Below the pieces are notes generated by a model. It did not search any database. It saw nothing but the letters and a program-made list of their open reading frames with translations, and was not told the origin of the DNA. Shown piece by piece: positions 55,059-62,000 of a DNA stretch of 62,000 nt (the first letter of the stretch is position 1; each line of letters begins with the position of its first letter). A program made the translations under genes and the position numbers. The stretch spans positions 665,539,938-665,601,937 of the forward strand of contig NC_081414.1 in assembly GCF_030272615.1 (NCBI RefSeq), written 5' to 3'. The DNA comes from Cryptomeria japonica (lineage: Eukaryota > Streptophyta > Pinopsida > Cupressales > Cupressaceae).

Positions 55059-58000
55059 ATGGTACATAAATTGACTATTCCTATCTTTGAAGGATGCGAC
55101 TATAGTTTCTAGAAAGTGAAGATGTGAGGATATTTGATTTCTCTATGTTACAAAACCTATAAAGTTGTGGAGACTAATTATTCGCTACTCGCAAATGGAC
55201 CTACTACATCGGATGAGATTGAAGCCTATGAAGAAAATGAGCGAGCAAGGTATGCTATCTTCAGTGATTTTTCTAAACCTAAATTGGCGAAGGTTGTTGT
55301 TTTAGATGCTTCTTATGATGTTTGGGATATATTGAAAATTATCTATGAAGGAAATGAAAGAGTCAAGCTATCTAAGATGCAGATTGCTAAGGGCACAAAT
55401 GAGAATTTGAGAATGGAAGAAGGTGAAGGAGTTGCAAGCTATTTTTAGAAGGTTGACAATGTTTTAAATGAGATTAAAGATCTTGGTGGTGTCTTGGATG
55501 AGAAGGATGTGATACAAACGATCATGAGGACTTTACTGGAGAGTTACAGTGATAATATTCCAATTATTGAGGAAACCTATGATCCATCAAAATTCACTAG
55601 AGAATAATTGTGTTGGCAACTTGACTACATTTGAAATGAGGAAGTTTGGCAAAGATAAAGGAAAATAAAAAATACTTTAAAGCATCAAAAGTTGTAGATG
55701 AAGATTTAGATGATGAGGAGAGCCTAGATGAAATGGAAGAAAACTTTGTGAGAAAGCTAAAGAGAGGAACCGACACGTATAAATGTATGCTACCTCTCCA
55801 ATATCTTAAATGTGGAAAGATTAGTCATTATGCATCTAGATGTTCAGAAAAAAGGATCAAAACATAAAATTAAGGAAAAAAAATAAAATTCAATAAGAAA
55901 TCCTACTACCTTAGAGATGATGCTGGTATATCAGATGATGAGTCAGATTATGAGAATGGTGATTGTTTATTCATGGTAGAGAAAGATGGACCTAATAATT
56001 CTAAGATTGTTGTCATTGTTGCTTCATCATTGCATGTTAAGAGAGATAAAAATGAATGGTTGATTGATAGTGGATGTTCAAATCATATGGTTGGTGACAA
56101 AAATAATTTTGTAAAGCTTGAAAAATATGATGGCAGTTTTGTTAGATTTGGAGATGATCAAATTGCTCTGAATGTTGGAATTGGTTCTATTACCTTTAAT
56201 GGAAAGCATATCACTAACAATGTTTAATATGTGAAAGGATTACATCATAATCTTTTGAGTGTTGGACAAATGTACAAAAATATTTACGATGTTGTCCTTT
56301 GAGATGGTGATTGTGAGATCCATAACTATTATTTCTACAAGGAAAAAGACTAGTGGAAACATGTACCAATTTGAAGTTGCTACAGGACATTGCTTATATC
56401 ATGGATCAATGAGAGTTGGCTATGACTCCAGAGGATGTGTCATATCAATTTTGACAATTTGGTAAAGATTAATATGATAAAAGCTATGAGAGATTTACCA
56501 AGACTGTTGAAACCAGATAACAATATTTGCAAAGAGTGTCAAGTGGGAAGGAAAACAAAAGGAACATTTTGAGGAAAGGAACAATCGTTTGCCAGATTGT
56601 TGGATCTGATACATTCAGACCTATGCAATCCAACTAGAACAAGGAGTTTGCATGGTGAGAGGTATGTCATGCATTTAATTGATGATCATTCTAGAATGAC
56701 TTGGGTTGCATTTCTAATATAGAAGTCAGAAGCATTAGAAAAATTCAAGATATTCAAATCTAGAGTTGAGTATGAAGTTGATAGAAGAATTAAATGCTTG
56801 AGATCTGATAGAGGAGGAGAATTTATTTCTAATGAATTTGATACTTTCTGTGAGAAATATGAAATTATAAGATATATATCAGCTTCTGGAACACCTCAAC
56901 AGAATGGTGTAGTTGAAAGGATTATTAGGACTATTCAAGAGCTTGAACTATGATCAAAGAAGAAAATCTACCAAAATTTTACTAGAGAGAAGCTATACAC
57001 ACTACTGCGTATACCCTTAACAAATTTTTATTTAGAAAGAAGTTTGAGAAGACATCATATGAGTTATATTTCATTAACTATTTCAAAGTCTTTGGAAGCA
57101 CATGCTATTTCCAGAGAGATGGAGAAAATCTTGGAAAGTTTGACAGAATAGTAGATGAAGGTATATTTCTTTTATTTTTATTCTACAAAGAGAAAAACTT
57201 ACAAATGTTATAACAAGACGTTGAATAAAATCATTAAAATTGCAAATGTGAAGGTTGATGAGAACATTTCAAAAGAAACAAGTATTCAAGCAGGGTATGA
57301 ATCTGATGAAGGAGAAGAAAATAACAAAGATGAAGTCAAGCAAAAAGAAATTCAGGTTGCTCTGGCAAGTATATCCAAAACCCCAAGGTATGTGAAGAAA
57401 AATCATTTTGAGAATCAAGATATAGGAGATAAAAAAACATAGGAGTTATTACAAGAAGCAAAGCTACTAAAGAGAAATTTCTTCTATGTTTACTTTCTAA
57501 GTCTGAACCTAATACTGTTGAAGAAGCCTACAAAGATCATAATTGGATGAAAGTGATGAAGGAAGAGATGGAACAAATTGAGAAAAATCACACTTGAGAA
57601 CTGGTATCTAGACTAGAAAATAATAATATTATTGGAACTACGTGGATGTTCTAGAATAAGTTGGATGAAGTTGGTTAGGTTGTAAGAAACAAAGCAAGAT
57701 TGGTATGTAAATGTTACACACAGATTGAAGGAATTGATTTTGAAGAAACTTATGCTCTTGTTGTGAGAATGGAGACTATTAGGATTTTTTTTGGCTTTTG
57801 TTGCATATAAGGATTTCAAAGTCTATCAAATGGATGTGAAGTTAACATTTCTAAATGGAGAATTGAAAGAAGTATACATCAAACACCTAAAAGGATTCAA
57901 ATTATCAAATGATCTAGATGTTGTTTGCAGATTGAAGAAGGTGCTATATGGTTTTCAAAAAGGGCCTTCTAACAACAATCTTTACTTTAAACCGTATATC

Positions 58001-58735
58001 AAAGTATGTTAGAGAATTGTTGAAGTTTGGATTAGAAAATTCCAAACTGGTATGTACTCTTATGACTACCAGATATAAATTATTTAATGATGATAAATTT
58101 TCTAAAGTTGATGCAAGCAAGTACAGATCAATGATTGGTGGATTGTTATACTTGACTGCTACTACACCTAATATTATGCCAGATTTTAGCAAGAACTGAA
58201 AGAGTCACATGATGTTGCAATGAAGAGGATATTCAAATACTTGAAAGGAACTAAATATTTTGGACTATGGTGTCCCAAAGGATCAGACTTTAATCTGAAT
58301 GATTATACTAATGCAGATTGGGTAAGTAGAGTTGATGACAAGAAGAGCACAAGTGGTGGCACATTTTTCCTTTGCTTCCGGTTAGTTGCATGGTTAAGTA
58401 AGAAGCATGATTTTGTATCTTTATCAACTGTAGAAGCTAAGTACATTGCAGTTGCTTCATGTTGTACTCATATGCTCTCGATGAAACAAACATTAAAGGA
58501 TATTGGCATGTTGTTTGATAAACCTATCTCAATTATGTGTGATAGTGCAAGTGCAATCAATATCTCTAAGATCCCAGTTTTGCATTCCAGAACAAAGCAT
58601 ATTTATATTTGGTATCATTTCTTAAGGGGGAAGGTATTGGATAGTGAAGTAAGACTTGAATATGTACCTATTAAAGAGCAAGTTGCAAATATCTTTATGA
58701 AGGCATTGTGCAAAGATACTTTTGAGTATCTCTAG
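55059..58735 (+). pseudogene. gag-pol: Ty1/copia Gag-Pol polyprotein remnant
   Basis: Gag from ATG 55059 (VHKLTIPIFEGCDYSF, then stops) with the UBN2-type domain to about 55600. The zinc knuckle near 55790-55845 (YLKCGKISHYASRC) lacks its first Cys. Protease WLIDSGCSNHM (56060-56092) keeps D-S-G. Integrase near 56520-56950 shows LIHSDLC, LRSDRGGEF and NGVVER, the D-D-E core. RT keeps RNKARLV (57690) and VYQMDVK.TFLNG (57808-57860), but the palm with the YVDD motif is deleted near 57965-58015, where VLYGFQKGPSN is joined to ...KYVRELLKFGLE. RNase H-like end 58220-58735 has DYTNADWV and CDSASAINI. Several frameshifts; stops include TAG where Gln is conserved (55446, 56720, 57677). Inactive. Confidence 0.9.
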
Positions 58736-58739
58736 CAGA

Positions 58740-59049
58740 TGTTGGGGGTCATTCCCCTTCCTAGTTTGAACTAAGTGCATTTGGTAGTGCATTAATCTAG
58801 GATATTTCATGCATATTTCAATTTGGGCTAATTGTTGGGGCTTCCTTTTAGGAGGGAATAATATAATTTCTGAATTGAGTTATTTCTCACCTTCATCCTT
58901 GATCTCAAAGGGGGAGAAGTTTGAGTTGAGTTTGAGGAGTTTGCAAAGATATATTCTTTTCTAAGGGGGAGAGTTTTTCTTATTGAGCAAGTTGTTGGAG
59001 AAATTGTTTGTCGTTGATGAATGTTTCCATCAATGAAAAAGGGGGAGAT
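58740..59049 (+). other. Copia 3' non-coding region with three polypurine-tract-like motifs
   Basis: AAAGGGGGAGAA (58907-58918), TAAGGGGGAGAG (58962-58973) and GAAAAAGGGGGAGA (59035-59048). Only the last abuts the LTR and is the expected priming tract. Confidence 0.7.
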
Positions 59050-60175
59050 TGTTGCAAATTATGTGAAGTTGATTGATGTTTCGGTATGGTTGTCATTGAT
59101 GTCAACGTACTGATTTTGTCTCAGTGTTGGTTTTTGTTCCAGATTTCCTGATTTGTTGTAGATACAATCATGATGTGTTGGCATGTTGTTGGAGATTGTC
59201 TTAAGATTACACTCTCATGTTTTGGTTGTCAGGATGTTGTGCTCTAGAAGTCTATTTAGTGATTATAATGATTATTTGGCAAAATTTGTAGAGCTCCACA
59301 TTGCTCCGCATTTTTTAGTTCTCTTGTTGTGTTCCTAGATTTATGCTTCTCATGCATGTTTCTCTTTGTTATTATGTTTTGGCATGTGTTGATGTTCTCC
59401 AAAATTGTGTTTTTGGCCATGTTCTTTCCTAGTTCGGTTAACCCCGGATGCTCTGTCTTTTGGTCTGGTGATTGTGGCGTTTGGATAATGTGTTGTTTCT
59501 TTGTGGTGTGGCCCACTTTTCATTCCTTTCCACCGCGGGAATGCTTAGTGAAGACCTATTTTGAATTGTGTTTTATTATCTCCCTGGTTGATTTGGAAAA
59601 TCTCTTTTGGAGATCAATATATATAAAGAATGATTGTAATGTAATAAGGAATGATTCAAAAGAAGGAAGTTGATTGTAAAAGGAAGATATATCTGTGTTG
59701 ATGCAAAGTGGTTGATTAGTAATATGGTTGTTTGTTGATGTTGTTTGATTTTGGTGGCAGTGAGCCTAAGGTTTCTTTCGACATTGCAACTATGTGGTAA
59801 TTGTGCGTTTGTGGTGGACTCTTTCTTTCCTCCTCCAAGCAATGAGCCCTCCTTTTTCTAGTGGTTTCAGTCGGGCAGTGAGTCCACCCGCAATAAGCAA
59901 TTCTAGTAGCAAGCCATCTTGTAAAAGTCACCTTAACTTGTGTCACCCTAATAGGTGTTTTCATATTGAGAACTAGAAGTCTCTGTGTTTTTTCATTTCT
60001 TGGGTTTTCCATGTAATATTTGGTGTTTCATATGTGTGTTCTTTCATGTTCTTATCTGTTCATGATTGCATAATCTAAATTTTAAATTGTCAATTTGTTT
60101 CCATGGAAATAGTAATATATTTTGTTATACAAGTTATTCACCCACCCCTCTCTCAATTATATTGAATATTCAACA
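59050..60175 (+). repeat. Copia 3' LTR
   Basis: TGTTGCAAATT ... ATTCAACA, 1126 bp, uninterrupted. It gives the empty-site sequence for copy C in the 5' LTR. Confidence 0.9.
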
Positions 60176-60180
60176 TAGTT

Positions 60181-62000
60181 ATTAATAACCAACATTAAGT
60201 TCAATTTTTCATGTATCATAGTTTTACCAAATTAAAGTACACATTGATATCGACCTTAAGAAAGATGAATATTAGATTTTGGGATTGATATTATTTATAA
60301 TATAAGGGTATCATAATCCTAAATAACATTTTAATTAAGGCCAAGCCCACAAGGATCTCTTCACCACATGACAATCTAATTTCATGATACAAGTTAAGGT
60401 CCAAGATATTTCTTAGCCATAGATTAATAACATAATTATTTTACACAAACATCTTAAGCCACTATTGGTTATAATATTTTAAGTTGATTATGACCTAGTG
60501 CACTTATTACTCCATATTACAAAAGATGGTTATCAACAAAAAAAATTATTAAAGTCAATTCATGCATGAGTATGGTTTTGGATGTATATTCATCATTATT
60601 TCTATAAGTATTTAAATCTTAAGGAGAACCTAGATGGGATTAAAATCCAATTTCTTGGTTTCCTTTTATCCTTAATAGAATCAAGTAATATTAGTTTATA
60701 TATATTAGTTATATGGTAGTGATCATATTTCATAATTGCTTAAGTCAAGGACAATCACAAAGTACACTATTATTGCTAATTAATAGGTTCAATAGTATTA
60801 TTTTACCCCTTCCATATTGAGTATATTAGAGAATTCTTGAATTTTCCATCGAGTACACATGGATTCAATCAACCTCACATGATTCTCTCATAACCATGTT
60901 ATTATGAAGTAATAGCTATCACAAAATATCACGAGTCTACCCATCATGATAGGAATATGTTTTCCAAATTACCAAGGGTTATCATTCTATAGATTTCCAT
61001 GCCTTACTTGTTAATAAACCTATACCCATATTTCAAACTATAGCGTAAGATATGAAATCCCAATATATTTTTTTGCATAGTATATAATGTGTTTACTTTC
61101 ATGGCAATAGTGTGAAACACTAAATATGACTCCTACATATATAGATGCTTGTAAGTGGGTACATTGAGGCACATACATATGATCATGTGTGTGAACACCC
61201 ACATGTCTTTGACATTCAAGAAAATACATGTATGGTACTTCCTTTCGTTGCTATTATACTTAACAATCAACACTACTGTCATTAAAGCTCAAGCATAAAC
61301 TATATGTTATGCAAGACAAGAACAATGTGAATAAAAATAACTTCTCTGTGGGGATTTCATACAAGCCCAAAAAGGTAACCTGCTCCACATACTTGAGATT
61401 CTTCAAATATTTCTAAAGTCTTTCATCTTGGCGCATGCTACCCTCTCACAAATTTCCTCTTCCCTTTTAGCTAGGATAGATGCCACAACATGTTTGTGAG
61501 CTCTCAAGACGGATTCACGTCTCTTCATCCTTTCTCCTTACACCATTCTCCCTCTTTCTTCCTTTCAACCAGATTAATCACACAAATCTCCTTTTCCTTT
61601 GATCTCTTCCCTTGCCTCATGAACTTCCTCAAATCGAGCTCCCCTCTATCTCTCACATGTCCTCCGTCTCCAAAAACAGTGCATCCATCTACCCTCTTAT
61701 GCTTTGAATGTTGTACATGACCTATTTTAAAGCTCTCATTGAGGTGTGTAAGCCAAAAGGATGTGGTTCCCAAAATGAGGAATACATTCTTTATTTCTAT
61801 CTACTCCTTCTCATGTCTTGGAAGTTTCTAAATCCTTTACTGAATAAGGATGACCATGCTTGCTTCTGTCTCCAGACTCACCCAATTAATGGGTGCCCTT
61901 GCCTTCACGTGGTGCCCATATTGGAACCATGTCTCATGTCTCTCCCCTTCACATCTTTCAATATTTTATTTTTTATTAGTTTTCATAGCTGTATTGTTCA
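60181..62000. other. Intergenic, no gene seen
   Basis: AT-rich until about 61400, then more balanced (61400-61990) with overlapping open frames on both strands (61490-61773) that I cannot relate to a protein family. Confidence 0.5.

Larger units (their letters stand above)
49329..60175 (+). mobile_element. Ty1/copia retrotransposon, complete ends, decayed
   Basis: Flanked by TAGTT (49324-49328 and 60176-60180). The 5' LTR is split by copy C (49329-49895 plus 54451-55003, together about 1120 bp) and the 3' LTR is 59050-60175 (1126 bp). A primer-binding site, gag-pol remnant and polypurine tract lie between. By eye the two LTRs differ at roughly one base in twelve over the first 140 bp, so the insertion is old. 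Confidence 0.9.

Noticed and set aside
61490-61773. Overlapping 76-aa (+) and 82-aa (-) frames
   Set aside because: No start context, splice partner or family; more balanced base composition is not enough to call a gene.
1-62000. CRISPR arrays, bacterial operons or riboswitches
   Set aside because: No spaced identical repeats with unique spacers, no Shine-Dalgarno-led gene strings; the content is plant nuclear.

Overview
The window is plant nuclear DNA from a large, repeat-filled genome. I see no bacterial or organellar gene order. Retroelement remnants are old and nested, one LTR is about 3.7 kb, gene density is about one clear host gene in 62 kb, and the sequence is strongly AT-rich. I infer a gymnosperm, probably a conifer, but the sequence alone does not prove it.

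Layout. 1-6123: the 3' part of an RT-less gag/protease-only Ty3/gypsy-like element with its 3' LTR, inserted into an older minus-strand coding remnant with a G-patch-like motif (6124-9260). 9260-10490: diverged ~300-bp tandem repeats. 10490-13250: two minus-strand hypothetical ORFs that look like paralogues of each other. 15010-18063: remnant of a terminal-inverted-repeat (TIR) DNA transposon, copy A. 18124-18870: mosaic of Hsp70-like and AAA-ATPase-like fragments. 20930-23335: a 5'-truncated LINE on the minus strand. 24392-25297: the one convincing host gene, a three-exon phytosulfokine (PSK) precursor whose peptide reads YIYTT instead of the usual YIYTQ. 26095-26600: tRNA-like tandem repeats. 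26601-45442: a long DNA transposon, copy B, with a transposase-like pseudogene on + and a multi-exon second gene on -, interrupted by a 5'-truncated chromovirus-like gypsy element (about 36585-44448). 46339-47870: a solo LTR with perfect target duplication. 49329-60175: a full-length but dead Ty1/copia element whose 5' LTR carries a third member of the TIR family, copy C (49896-54446), filled with simple and alternating inverted repeats. 60181-62000: no gene seen.

The main discovery candidate is the TIR family. Copies A, B and C share termini beginning GGGTRR. B and C have 4-bp target duplications (ATGT/ATGT; TATA/TATT). Copy B carries a DDE-type transposase remnant and a convergent, intron-rich companion gene; copy A retains only the companion gene, and copy C has no coding sequence but is full of low-complexity DNA. 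A second theme is that premature stops in several elements are mostly TAG at places where glutamine is expected, as predicted for C-to-T decay of methylated CAG (CHG) sites.

The elements do not cooperate as a pathway; apart from the PSK gene they record layers of insertion and decay. Exon, LTR and TIR limits were read by eye, without alignment software.
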